A stretch of DNA of 64,000 nt from Silene latifolia (GCF_048544455.1 NC_133538.1:39691969-39755968); one strand, 5' to 3'. Positions 1 through 11,825 are shown, counted from the first letter of the stretch. Notes: generated by a model from the letters alone, not told the origin. Program-made: numbers and translations.

Positions 1-1637
1 TCATTTTATATAATAATGACATTAAAATGTGATTTTATGATAAAAATGTCATTTTTGGACTAAAAATAGCTAAACTTCGTTTTTTCTAGTGGTTTTTGGA
101 TATGTTTTCAAATATATTATATAATGATGGCATGTAAATTTTCAAAATAAAATGAGTTATGCTCGAAATATGGATTTTTCAAGTTAAAATCATATTTAAA
201 TGGAAAAATAGGTTAATATGAGTTATATTTCGAATCTGGTCATAGAAATTTAGTATGTTGTCACACACTATTTTATAAGATGTGTGTAAAATATTTGGCT
301 ATAATGAAGTCTTTATGCATGATTTATGAATTTTTGATGAAAAATCACATAAATAGTGACTTTAATTAGTAAAAATTGCTAAAACATACTTCATGACTAA
401 GGAAAAACGTCACATATTGCTTTTTATCACATATTTCAGATCTAAAAGTTAAAAGTTAAGAAAAATAATTTTTTCTCATATTTTTTATGGTAATAATTGA
501 TAAATCGGATAAACCGCAACATTGTTTTTCTCGATAAATTTCGAAATTTTTAACCTAAGTTTTGAACATTATGAGTGTCATGGTATTTTTTCCAGAATGT
601 TCATGAGTTTAAATTTCAAATTTCAAATTTATTTGAAATTTTTATGATTTAATTTGAAGTTTATAGCATAATTTTGTATTTTTGAGTCCATTTATGAAGA
701 ATATTAAGAAATCAAGTTTAATTATTGTCAATATGTTAGTGGAGACTAATTTTGAGTCCTAAGATGGTTATGGTAATTAACTTGTACATAAATATGAATT
801 TATGTAATTATTGTGATTTTAAAAGGTTAAATCACACAAATCCGTAAAAACCGATTAATATACGATATTGGCTCCTTAAAGGCGATTTAGCATAAAATTT
901 GGCATGTTCAAACATATTATAATGCTGCATTTTATTTATGATTGTCATATTTTAATTTTATGTAATTTTTGAATTATGTAATTTTACTTAGTATGACCTT
1001 AGTTTTAATTGATATTACCCGAAATGTATGGGAATATCGATTTGGTTGTAATTTATTGTGATCTCGCATCACCGTTTTGTTATTTAATAGATTTATTTTT
1101 ATTTTTAATTACAAATGTATAATAGGAAATTATGTAATTTATTATGTAATTTATTTATTCCGGAGTTCCTTGAAGACGGTGCCACTCGAGAAGGCGATCC
1201 ATTAAAGAAAGTATTGCCTTGAAATGCGTGCCAAAACCGAAGTTCAAGGGATCAAAGGAGTTGGTTTCCGAATTTGTAATAGTTTATTAGATTTACTCTT
1301 TTAGGAAGGCCATACTAGGATTTAATTTATGCTTTGCATTTTATTTATATGTTGCATGCATCGCTAAATCGCCATAACTAAAACATGCATCATCATTTTA
1401 TCGAGTTTATCGACCGCGTCAATTACAATTATCGTAGTTCACCGCTTTAGTTCACTCAAAACGTGATAGATAATAAATTGACATGACCTCTCGCTAAAAA
1501 ATAAACAATTGAGACTTAGCCTTACCAAAAAGTAGAAATCATGAAAACCTATTTCGTGAGGGAGTGCACTCGGCAACACCGGGGTACAAACCTTGTTACG
1601 TAGGGGAAGTGGGTGATAAATGTCTATCCACCAAATT

Positions 1638-1684
1638 CATGTTGATGAGGGATTTATCGGCCACACCGTGCCCAAGTTAATGTG
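1638..1684 (+). other. Leader hairpin 1 of outer Copia
   Basis: The arms 1638-1651 and 1671-1684 can form about 12 of 14 RNA pairs, counting G-U. The loop carries GGCCACACCGTG. The counterpart in Copia A is at 5513-5552. Confidence 0.6.
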
Positions 1685-1846
1685 GGTTTGGATCATGGAC
1701 ACATTTATTCGAAATTTGGATTGAGCTCAACAGAAGTATTCGTGACCGTAGTCGTATGTGTTCCGGGCTAAAGATAAATATTAATGTAATTTTATCGACC
1801 AAGAGTTCTAAAAGTAGAATCGATTAAAGAGTTAATCCACCGAGTT

Positions 1847-1891
1847 ATATTGATAAGGGATTCATCGGCCACACCGTGCCCAAGTTAATAT
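1847..1891 (+). other. Leader hairpin 2 of outer Copia
   Basis: This is a second copy about 205 bases downstream with the same loop, GGCCACACCGTG. About 11 of 13 arm positions can pair. The arms differ from hairpin 1 but still pair. The counterpart in Copia A is at 5641-5682. Confidence 0.6.
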
Positions 1892-2079
1892 GAATTTGGA
1901 TCTTGGAATCATTTATCATAGTTGGGTAGAGGTCACTATGTAAATGCTTTACTTGTTATTTACAAGTATTAATAAAACGATAGATGTTGAGTTTTCCACT
2001 ATTTCGTTATCATATTGTTCTATTTCTTTACCACAATTCATACACGATATCATTTCGATTTTAGTTCAAATCTCCATTA

Positions 2080-2599
2080 AAACATCGTAACTAAAGACAA
2101 AATTTGAATTTTCTTCTAAAAACCTCGTATTATCCATTGTAAGGATCTCTTGTGAAGAGTATAGATAAAAGTTATTCGTGATAAAAAGAGTTTTTGATTC
2201 TTGACTAACATATCTACTTACAATGAATTGTTTCTCATATGCTTAATTGAGTTAAGTACTTTGAAACGCTATATCATTTTGGTAACTAAATTTATTTGAA
2301 ATCAAAATTGACCAAAATACCGCAACCACTTCAATGAAAGTTTTAAGACTAAACGAATAAATTGAAGAGTAGTCTTCATGAATTTCAATTTTGCTTCTCA
2401 TAGCAAAGACTCATTGAAATAAGTGGGAGCATTCTCTTAAACCGTTAAGAAAAGGATAAGGTTTTAAAGAAGTAAAATTAGAATGGAATTGATACAAGGT
2501 AATGTTAACAGTAAAGTTATTGAGAATAACGATACTAAACCTATCAATCCCGACCGATAAAGTTTCCATTGTCTTAATTGTTGGACGCGAGAAAGAAAC
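2080..2599 (+). pseudogene. Decayed gag of outer Copia
   Basis: No open frame remains. The order of short matches follows the Copia A and B gag. The stretch near 2375-2440, including AGTGGGAGCATTCTCTTAA, corresponds to the HELHSLLVQ...LSGS part of gag in the other copies. The remnant stops abruptly at 2599, where Copia A is inserted. Confidence 0.6.
2595..2599. repeat. Target site duplication GAAAC (left)
   Basis: GAAAC lies directly before the TG of the 5' LTR and recurs at 11826-11830 directly after the CA of the 3' LTR. Five bases is the usual duplication for LTR retrotransposons. Confidence 0.95.
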
Positions 2600-3869
2600 T
2601 GTTGGAGTAGTGTCCTCCACAATAAGTGCGTTTACATATTAAATCTCGTAAAAGGAATATCGGGGATTTATTTTATTTATTTGTCAGCTGATCGTCGTTA
2701 ATCGGTAATGATTGGCTGACTAGAGTTTGACATTACTATCGTGTGACGGCGGTGATCAGCTGATCCCTTTAGGTCACACCTATAGGATGACGCCCAAATA
2801 GAATAAATTAATTGTTTGTATGAGATACGAGATAATTAATTCCTTGTATTATTTGACTCTTAGTTAGTCACATAAATGTATTATTTGATGACGGGTTACG
2901 AACTCGGGACAAAGAGATTTATTATTTAATTATGAGATATTTAAATAATAAATGATTATAATTTATTAATTAATTGTTAATTAATTAATTTTATATGATA
3001 TGTGTATATGTTTTGAGGTGGAATTAATTAGCTATTAAATTTTACAAGAGGTTGTAAAATTAGCTAAATGGGTTAATATTGACACATTGTATGTTGATAA
3101 AATGGTCTTATAATTACTTAATAGTTAAGTAGTCATTGGTAGTTAATTTATATTATTTAAGTGTTAAATAAATTAAATTAATATTTAATTATGTAAGATA
3201 ATTAAATATACGACTTATAAGCATTTGTGGGGCAAATATCGAAAACCGAAATGGACCAAAAGTAGTCCACATATGCTGGTTTTTTGAGGACATCACAAGT
3301 GTCCTTTAGGTGGATTTTTCCACTTATAATTGTCCCCTCAAATTGCCTATAAATACCATTGAAACTCCACCATTTCTCTAGTTGGAAAAATTTGAAGAAA
3401 AATTGGTCTAGGTTCATATACACTACCTAAAGACCAAATTTTTCTTCTAATTTTGTTCATCTTTTTTATCAAAAACATATATAAATATTAACTAATAATA
3501 TTATCAAAGTAATAATATTTATTAGTACATCATATATACAATTAAACAAGGTTTACTACTACATATATCTAGTTAGTATTGTAGTAGTATTTTGGGTTGA
3601 TTCTTGGGTGTATCCTTAGGAGACCATATTTTTGGTGGTTTGTTGTCTTGGAGGATCATCCATTTTCATAGCTTAAGAACAACATCAAGGAAGGAGTCCT
3701 TGAGTTATGCCCAAAACTTGCCTTATACAATGTAAGGAACTTTTGTCTTAAGATGGTTTAATACCATCTTTATACTTTTATTTGCATGCATGTAGATTTA
3801 GACCATTTTAAATTAATTTGTAATTTTAATATCATAATATGAGTATTAATATGGTCTAAATAACTAACA
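2600..3869 (+). repeat. Copia A 5' LTR
   Basis: It begins TGTTGGAG and ends AACTAACA, directly before the PBS spacer. It is 1270 bp and matches 10556-11825 with about 12 substitutions and no length change. A minus-strand frame of 73 codons occurs in both LTR copies at the same place. It resembles nothing I know and is probably chance. Confidence 0.95.
2725..2789 (+). promoter_or_regulatory. Conserved U3 block with GATCAGCTGATC palindrome
   Basis: This block holds a 12 bp perfect palindrome (2754-2765) followed by GGTCACACCTATAGGATG. The same block, with changed palindromes, lies at the same place in the outer Copia LTR (15360-15421) and in the Copia B LTRs (21359-21425, 29263-29333). Its position in U3 suggests a control element; that role is inferred. 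Confidence 0.5.
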
Positions 3870-3871
3870 AG

Positions 3872-3883
3872 TGGTATCAGAGC
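3872..3883 (+). other. Primer-binding site, initiator Met tRNA type (Copia A)
   Basis: TGGTATCAGAGC lies two bases after the LTR end. This is the common plant Ty1/copia PBS, complementary to the 3' end of initiator methionine tRNA. Confidence 0.95.
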
Positions 3884-5512
3884 ATTGTTAAATACATGCA
3901 TGTTGTCTTAAGACGATTTTAGTAATTTATGAGATAAATTAATAAAATTGATATTATGTTACTAAAATTCGTTTTATCACAAAATATAGTCTTGCATGTA
4001 AATAATCTGGTCTTACGATGATATGGGACGAAAATTTGTTTTTTGTTAAATTTTTCCACTTTTTATAACTTAAATTGGCATAAAATTGAGTAAAAATGCA
4101 TTAAAATTAATTAAGAGTTAATTAAAATTGATTGCATGTTAATTTTATGCATATTTATTTATAAATAACCACATGCATGTTCTATTTATGATATAAGTAG
4201 ATACTTTAGGTTAATGTGATTAATTTAGGTAGTTTATTGATTTTTATTTGATAAAAATGGGTAAATAATGGTTATTTTGTAAATAAATATTGATTTAACT
4301 TTAGGGCTCGAAATTTCTGAATTTTTAGATCCTGGAAATTGTTCCAAAATGTACAAAATTTTATTTTAAGTCATTTCAATTTTTATGGTTTGATTTAGAA
4401 TTAAATCGTAAAAATTATTGCTTTACCGATTAAATTGTGAAATCGTTTTAAATAAATTTCAAAAAACAAAAATTTTCACTTGCATGGCATTTTTAGTGTA
4501 AGACCAGAATATTCATGGTTTTGAAATTTATTTTTCCATAAATTTTTATATTAAATGGAATTTTTGTATGATAATTGTGAATTATTATATCATTTTTTGT
4601 CACAATTGTTTTTTTTAATTCCCATATAAATTCAAGATAATTGTTGAGAATAATTATTTTGATATTAGAGCAGATTAGAATGATGAGTAAGTCTTAAAAG
4701 TGTTTTAAGAATTGATTATGAATTTTTATTGGTAAAAAATTCCGTCAAAGCAAGCTCAAATGATCGTTGTTGGTAAGTTAGACGATTTGGCATGTCATTT
4801 TTCATAATGCATTTTATTATTCATTTAGATGAATGTTTTTTTAGAATTATAATTATGTAATTTTTCCTAATATGGCCATAGGTAGAAGTTGGTATTTCCC
4901 AAAATGTAAGGGAATATCGACTTGTTTTGTAATTAATTGCGATTTCGCATCGCCTAATTTGTAATTAATTAATAATTTTATTTTTATTTTATTACAAATT
5001 GTATAATAGGGTATTGTTATGTAATTTAATTATTAGTAATTAGATGAAGCTTCTAAAGACAGAGTTTTCATGAAGACGGTGTTTTCGGAAAGGCGTTTCG
5101 AAATCCTAAAGAAGGAGGCCAATTTATGAAGACTCAAGGGACCAAGGAGTTGGTTTCCGAAGTGTAATAATTTTAGTTAATTAGATTAACTAGGTGGCCA
5201 TATTAGGACTTGTTTGTTTTAATTCTTCTATGCATTCATGCCAAATCGTCACTACATGTTTTATTTTTTTTGTTGTTATCGATTTAATCGTCTAGCATTC
5301 ATTAATTTTGTTCACTTAAAAGTGATAGACAATTAAATTGATAAGATCTCTCACATTTGTTTAAAATTGAGATTAAGCCTTACCAAATAATAGCACCTAT
5401 GAATCCCTTCTTCATTAGAGGTAGGTTCAGATCACCGAGGTACACTCTTTTTACGTTGGGTAAGTAGGGTAATAAAAGTTATTACGTGTGAAAATTGGTT
5501 GGACTCAACGGG

Positions 5513-5552
5513 ATAAATATGGGTTGAATTGGTCCACCGTGCCCATATTTAT
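5513..5552 (+). other. Leader hairpin 1 of Copia A
   Basis: There is a perfect 11 bp inverted repeat, ATAAATATGGG / CCCATATTTAT. The 18-base loop holds GGTCCACCGTG. Confidence 0.7.
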
Positions 5553-5640
5553 TCTGGGGCTAAAAGATAGATTTTAAGAAAATCCGTCAACCAAGAGTTC
5601 TAGTAGTACAATCAGTCAAAATGTTGACTCACCAAATTTA

Positions 5641-5682
5641 TATAAATATGGGTTGAATCGGTCCACCGTGCCCGTGTTTATA
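5641..5682 (+). other. Leader hairpin 2 of Copia A
   Basis: TATAAATATGGG pairs with CCCGTGTTTATA over 12 positions as RNA, two of them G-U. The 18-base loop differs from that of hairpin 1 by only one base or so. Confidence 0.7.
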
Positions 5683-5822
5683 TAAAATTGGATTTTGGAA
5701 TCATTTATATAATTCAGTGGGATATCATTATATAAATGGGAACTTGTTAAATAGTTTCACAAGTTAAATATTTCTAGACGATAAATGTTAATCTTTCCTT
5801 TATTTCCTTTGTAGTAATCACG

Positions 5823-8800
5823 ATGACTTCTACTAGTGAAACCGCCACCATAGCTAGAGATTCATGGCTATGTTCTTTTATGGACAAATATGTATTAAAA
5901 GCCGACGGTAGTAATTTTAAAGATTGGGAAGAACAACTTCGATTAGCTGCCGCAGGTGATGGCAAATTACGCTACCTTGTCGATCCCTCTCCCCCTTCGC
6001 CTAGTACTAGGGCCACTGCCGATGTAAGGGAGGCTTTTTCAAATTATCAAAAAGAATCTGCTGCAATAAAAAATGTTTTGATTTTTTCAATGGATCCTGC
6101 TTTACAAAGGCAATGTGTCAAGTTTCGTGATGCACATGAAGTATTCTCGACTATGTTTTCTCAAGCCCCGAGAATAATTCAAGATGACACATTGTTCGTT
6201 TTTCTTTGAGGCTAACCTCAAAGATGGTCAACCTGTAAGTTCACCCGTACTTAAAATGATTGAGTACGTGGAAACTTTAGAGGGGTTGGGATGCAAGATC
6301 CCCGACGAACTTGTGGTGGACCGAGTGCTCCACTCTCTCTCGCACGTCAAGGGATTTACCCAATTTAGGGTAAATTACAATATGACAAACATGAGAAAGA
6401 GTTTACATGAGCTCCATTCTCTGCTTGTGCAAGCATAGAAGGACATGGGATTGAGTGGGAGTACGAGGAAAGATGTGCTTGCGATTAACGTGAAGGGGAA
6501 GAAGCAGTTTAAGAGGAACGCAGGTAAGAAGCCCGTTCAGGTGGAGGGCAAAGGTGAAGCAATTGCGAATTGCTCTACCAAGCAAAAACCTATAAAGGGT
6601 AATCCTCTTAAAGATACTTGTAATTATTGTAATAACAAGGGACATTGGAGACGTAATTGTACAAAGTACCTGGATGACATAAAAGCTGGCATTGTGAAGC
6701 CGACATGTAATTTCTCAACTGAATCTTTTATGATAGACATAAATTATGCTTCAAATACAACTTGGGTATTAGATACTGGTTGTGGTTCTCACTTGTGTAA
6801 TCATTTGCAGGGCCTAAAAAGCATAAGAAAGCTAAACAAGGGTGATGTCGATCTCCGAATGGGAAACGGGTCTAAAGTAGCTGCCGTCTCTGTAGGAACT
6901 TATGTACTTAGTTTAGCTTCGGGGTTGGAGTTACATCTTAATAATTGTTATTTTGTACCAACGCTATCTAGAAATATAATATCCGTATCTGTGTTAGACA
7001 CAGAAGGGTTTTCCTTTGTAATTAAAGACAAGTGTTGTACTTTTTCCCTTAATAGGATTGTATATAGTCAAGCTATTTTAATCAATGGTATTTATATTCT
7101 AGATACTTGCAACGATGTTTATCATTTAGATAATAAAAGACTCAAAACAGGTGATCCCGATCAATCTTATTTATGGCATTGTCGCTTAGGACACATTAAC
7201 GATAAGCGCATTAAAAGACTAGTGTCGACTGGTGCAATTAACCCTTTTGATTTTGAATCATTTGGTACATGCGAATCTTGTCTTCTTGGCAAGATGACTC
7301 GTTCACCTTTTCTAGGAAAAGGATCTCGAGCTAGTGAGTTATTGGGTTTAATACATACCGATGTTTGTGGCCCAATGACAGTCATTGCTAGAGGTAATTA
7401 TGACTATTTCATTACTTTTACCGATGACATGAGTAGATATAGGTATATCTACTTAATGAGGTATAAAAGTGAAGCTTTTGATAAGTTCAAAGAGTTTCAG
7501 AATGAATTAGAAAACCAATTAATAAGAAGATTAAAGCATTACGATCAGATCGTGGTGGGGAATATTTAAGCAATGACTTTAAAGATCACCTTATAAACTG
7601 CGATATTGTATCTCAGTTAACTCCTCCTGTCACACCACAATTAAATGGTGTGGCTGAAAGGAGGAATCGAACTTTATTAGATATGGTTTGATCGATGATG
7701 AGTCAAACAGAGTTACCTAAGTCATTCTGGGGTTTTGCCATTTTATCTGCTGTACAATCACTTAATAAAAGTTCCACTAAAGCAACTGACAAAACTCCAT
7801 ATGAGATATGGAAAGGGAAAGTCCCGAATCTGCGATACATGAAAGTATGGGGTTGTGATGCTTATGTCAAGAGTAAGTCTGACGTTAAGCTTGCACCTCG
7901 TTCTGAAAAGTGTATTTTTGTAGGCTACCCTAAGAAAACTTGTGGATATTACTTCTACAATAGTAACGAGAACAAAGTGTTTGTAGCTCGTGAAGCTGTC
8001 TTTCTAGAAAAAGAGTTTATTTCTAGAAGACAGAGTGGGAGAAAATTTGAACTTGACGAAGTTCAAAAGCCACAAACTGATATGACAATACAGGAAGATG
8101 TTTCTTCTATGTCTGAATCAGCTATTGTTCCTTCTGAACCTAGGAGGTCACAAAGGGTTAGTCGCCAGCCTGATAGATACCTTGGTATTATCGAGGAAGA
8201 TGGTGACTATGAGGTTTTACTTTTAGAAAGTGATGAACCCAAGACCTATAAAGCAGCTATTATGAGTTCTGACTCTAAGCTATGGCTCGAAGCCATGCAA
8301 TCCGAAATGGATTCCATGTACGATAATCAGGTATGGGACCTGGTTGACTTACCTAAAGATGTTCGACCTCTTCAGTGTAAGTGGATATTCAAGATTAAAA
8401 TCGGCATGGATGGACATAAAGATGTCTACAAAGCTAGATTGGTTGCAAAAGGTTTCACTCAGGTTCATGGTTTACACTATGATGAAACTTTTGCACCAGT
8501 TGCTATGCTTAGATCTGTTCGGATAATGTTAGCGATTGCTGCATTTCATGATTATGAGATATGGCAAATGGATGTCAAAACCGCTTTCCTAAACGGGTTT
8601 CTGGAAGAGGAAGTGTTCATGACACAACCTGAGGGTTTTGTGGATCCTAAAAATCCTAACAAAGTATGCAAACTTAAGAGATCCATTTATGGTCTTAAGC
8701 AAGCGTCAAGGAGTTGGAATCATCGTTTTGATCCTGTTATTAAACAGAATGGTTTTTCTCGAAGTGTTGAGGAACCATGTTTATACATGAAGTTTAGTGG

Positions 8801-9791
8801 GAGTAAAGTTGTTTTCTTACTTCTTTATTGGGAATGATGTTGATATGCTTGCTTCTGTTAAGAAGTGGTTGGGAAATCACTTCCAAATGAAAGATTTGGG
8901 AGAAGCTCAGCGCATCTTGGGTATCCGGATCTATAGAGATAGACCCAAAAGGATATTAGCATTGAGTCAAGAAGCATATATCGATAAGATTCTTGACCGA
9001 TTCAATATGAAAAACTCCAAGAGAGGTTTTCTACCTATGGGTAGTGGGATCACTTTGAGTAAGTCACAGTGTCCTACTGAGCTTAAGGATATTGAACGCA
9101 TGAAATCGATTCCCTATGCTTCCGCTGTTGGATCGATCATGTATGCTATGATGTGTTCTCGTCCTGATGTCTCGTATGCTTTGAGTATGACGAGTCGTTT
9201 TCAGAAAACTCCAGGTGAGAGTCACTGGATAGCCGTCAAGAATATTCTGAAGTACTTGAGAAGGACTAAAGATTCATTCTTAGTGTTTGGAGGAGAATCA
9301 ATTACGTATAAGAGGTTATACGGATGCCGTTTCAAACCGATAGGGATGATTTGAAATCCCAGGCTGGTTTTGTCTTTTTGTTGAACGGAGGGGCGGTTTG
9401 CTTTGGAGAAGTTTCAAAGAGTCTCGTGGATCGATTCTATAACGGAAGTGAGTACATTGCGACCTCCGAAGCCGCAAAAGAAGTCGTTTGGATTAGGCGA
9501 GTTTTAGAAGGACTGAAAGTAGTTCCGACCGCCGAGGATCTTATCACTTTGTATTGTGATAACAGTGGGGCTATTTTTCAAGCAAAAGAGCCCAAGTCTA
9601 GTAACAAGTCTAGACATGTACTTAGGAAATTTCATGTAATTATAGATTTAATCGAAAGGAAAGAAATTACAGTTTGTAAGGTTAGGACAGCTGACAACAT
9701 CGCTGATCCTTTAACCAAGCCATTGTCTCAAGCTAAACATGATAGTCATGTAGTTTCGATGGGGTTGAGACGAATGCCAGAACTGTTGTAA
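5823..9791 (+). pseudogene. Copia A gag-pol polyprotein, broken
   Basis: The gag starts at ATG 5823 (MTSTSETATIARDSW). A CCHC knuckle lies at 6619-6660 (C-X2-C-X4-H-X4-C). The protease active site is DTG at 6772-6780. A GAG-pre-integrase HCRLGH lies near 7172 and the integrase core at about 7340-7690, followed by RT (7950-8900) and RNase H to the stop at 9791. Lesions: frameshift near 6190; TAG 6436-6438; frameshift near 7533; TGA 7689-7691 (CGA in Copia B); a 20-base loss at about 8827 that removes the RT catalytic VDD and shifts frame; frameshift near 9315. Decay appears heavier than 1% LTR divergence would predict, so some lesions may predate insertion. Confidence 0.92.
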
Positions 9792-10544
9792 AATATATGA
9801 TATGTAATAATCAAAATATTGTATTTATTATTTCATATATGATAAGTTGCATTTATCGTTATATTCAGTTTTATGTCTGAATTTATATACTTTGTTTTCT
9901 CCAAATAGGTTGTAAAGACAATGTCGAACCCTATTAAGTGAACTGGATTAACATTGTATTTTGTCCCTAGTTACTTAATGAGGTGACGTCTCGGAGTGAC
10001 TAGATTGTAAGGCGATAGATGACAGGTTCGATTGTCATATGGTCATAGTGATGACTGGTCGATTACATATGCATATTGTGAGACAATTTGTCGGACAGTG
10101 ACCGTTTATAGAGTCCTTTTGTTGCTAGGTTGTGGTGAGGATTTCTATTTATTCCTTCGAGTCAATGCTTTAGACTGGTGACTATTTGTCTGAGTTGGTA
10201 CGGTTTTCCGGTGACTTTGGTTTTTGTTCTAGGTCGCACCGTAAAAGGAGGCCGATGAGCATTTACTGAGTCATTGTGATCTGTATCGAATGAAGAAAAT
10301 AGGTCAACATGATTGTCCATTTAAGTCATATTTTATCTCAAGGCCACTCGAGGAGAGATGACTGTGAATGCGTGGCCACGCTCGGATGCGATCTATAGTA
10401 GATTATCCGGTCAGACAGTCATTCTCTTGATCGAGGAAACCACTTTATGATATGATCACGTGCAAGAACGACCTGAAAGACATCTTGCATTGAGTGGGAG
10501 ATATTATTGGACAAGAGAATAGGTAACGCACACTTGTGTCAGAC
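9792..10544 (+). other. Copia A 3' non-coding region
   Basis: About 750 bases lie between the pol stop and the PPT. The region aligns well with the tails of the outer Copia (14403-15190) and, more weakly, Copia B (28356-29126). Shared patches are GAGGTGACGTCTCG near 9980 and GGCCACTCGAGGAG near 10342. The latter pairs with GTGGCC at 10372-10377 as a stem present in all three elements. No open frame is shared, so the conservation is not explained by coding. Confidence 0.75.
10492..10501 (+). other. Upstream PPT-like tract (Copia A)
   Basis: GAGTGGGAGA lies 53 bases before the near-identical tract at the LTR border. The same pair occurs in Copia B (29071-29080 and 29127-29136) and, decayed, in the outer Copia. 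Confidence 0.5.
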
Positions 10545-10554
10545 AAGTGGGAGA
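10545..10554 (+). other. Polypurine tract of Copia A
   Basis: AAGTGGGAGA lies one base before the 3' LTR, where plus-strand priming occurs in LTR elements. Confidence 0.85.
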
Positions 10555-10555
10555 T

Positions 10556-11825
10556 TGTTGGAGTAGTGTCCTCCACAATAAGTGCGTTTACATATTAAAT
10601 CTCGTAAAAGGAATATCGGGGATTTATTTTATTTATTTGTCAGCTGATCGTCGTTAATCGGTAATGATTGGTTGACTAGAGTTTGACATTACTGTCGTGT
10701 GACGGCGGTGATCAGCTGATCCCTTTAGGTCACACCTATAGGATGACGCCCAAAGAGAATAAATTAATTGTTTGTATGAGATACGAGATAATTAATTCCT
10801 TATATTATTTGACTCTTAGTTAGTCACATAAATGTATTATTTGATGACGGGTTACGAACTCGGGACAAAGAGATTTATTATTTAATTATGAGATATTTAA
10901 ATAATAAATGATTAGAATTTATTAATTAATTGTTAATTAATTAATTTTATACGATATGTGTATATGTTTTGAGGTGGAATTAATTAGCTATTAAATTTTA
11001 CAAGAGGTTGTAAAATTAGCTAAATGGGTTAATATTGACACATTGTATGTTGATAAAATGGTCTTATGATTACTTAATAGTTAAGTAGTCATTGGTAGTT
11101 AATTTATATTATTTAAGTGTTAAATAAATTAAATTAATATTTAATTATGTAAGATAATTAAATATACGACTTATAAGCATTTGTGGGGCAAATATCAAAA
11201 ACCGAAATGGACCAAAAGTAGTCCACATATGCTGGTTTTTTGAGGACATCACAAGTGTCCTTTAGGTGGATTTTTCCACTTATAATTGTCCCCTCAAATT
11301 GCCTATAAATACCATTGAAACTCCACCATTTCTCTAGTTGGAAAAATTTGAAGAAAAATTGGTCTAGGTTCATATACACTACCTAAAGACCAAATTTTTC
11401 TTCTTATTTTGTTCATCTTTTTTATCAAAAACATATATAAATATTAACTAATAATATTATCAAAGTAATAATATTTATTAGTACATCATATATACAATTA
11501 AACAAGGTTTACTACTACATATATCTAGTTAGTATTGTAGTAGTATTTTGGGTTGATTCTTGGGTGTATCCTTAGGAGACCATCTTTTTGGTGGTTTGTT
11601 GTCTTGGAGGATCATCCATTTTCATAGCTTAAGAACAACATCAAGGAAGGAGTCCTTGAGTTGTGCCCAAAACTTGCCTTATACAATGTAAGGAACTTTT
11701 GTCTTAAGATGGTTTAATACCATCTTTATACTTTTATTTGCATGCATGTAGATTTAGACCATTTTAAATTAATTTGTAATTTTAATATCATAAGATGAGT
11801 ATTAATATGGTCTAAATAACTAACA
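10556..11825 (+). repeat. Copia A 3' LTR
   Basis: It is 1270 bp, begins TGTTGGAG and ends CTAACA, and is followed by GAAAC. About 12 substitutions separate it from 2600-3869. Confidence 0.95.

Larger units (their letters stand above)
1..2079 (+). other. 5' leader (non-coding) of outer Copia
   Basis: This is AT-rich sequence without a credible reading frame. It aligns in patches with the Copia A leader (3884-5822). Shared patches include the block around 1020-1080, the GAAGACGGTG block near 1175, the GGAGTTGGTTTCCGA block near 1258, and a paired motif near 1660 and 1870. Copia A has a leader of about 1.9 kb between PBS and gag, so this window probably begins close behind the missing PBS. Confidence 0.75.
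3884..5822 (+). other. Copia A 5' leader, about 1.9 kb non-coding
   Basis: AT-rich sequence between PBS and gag start, with no usable frame. It aligns in blocks with the leader of the outer Copia (1-2079), best from 4860 to 5760. It contains two hairpins with a shared loop at 5513-5552 and 5641-5682. A long conserved leader would be a natural place for packaging or dimerisation signals; this is inference. Confidence 0.8.
2600..11825 (+). mobile_element. Copia A: structurally complete Ty1/copia retrotransposon
   Basis: The 9226 bp element has two 1270 bp LTRs (TGTTGGAG...TAACTAACA), a GAAAC duplication on both sides, an initiator-Met type PBS, gag and pol in Copia order (gag, protease, integrase, RT, RNase H), and a PPT before the 3' LTR. 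About 12 single-base differences and no indel separate the LTRs, roughly 1%, so insertion is recent. The gag-pol frame is broken at about eight places, so the copy is not autonomous. The protein resembles the Angela/Tork group, from memory of typical motifs. It sits in the gag/protease junction of an older relative. Confidence 0.95.

Noticed and set aside
3202..3423. 73-codon minus-strand frame, repeated at 11158-11379
   Set aside because: It lies inside both Copia A LTRs, so it is repeated because the LTR is. AT-rich composition and no recognisable domain.
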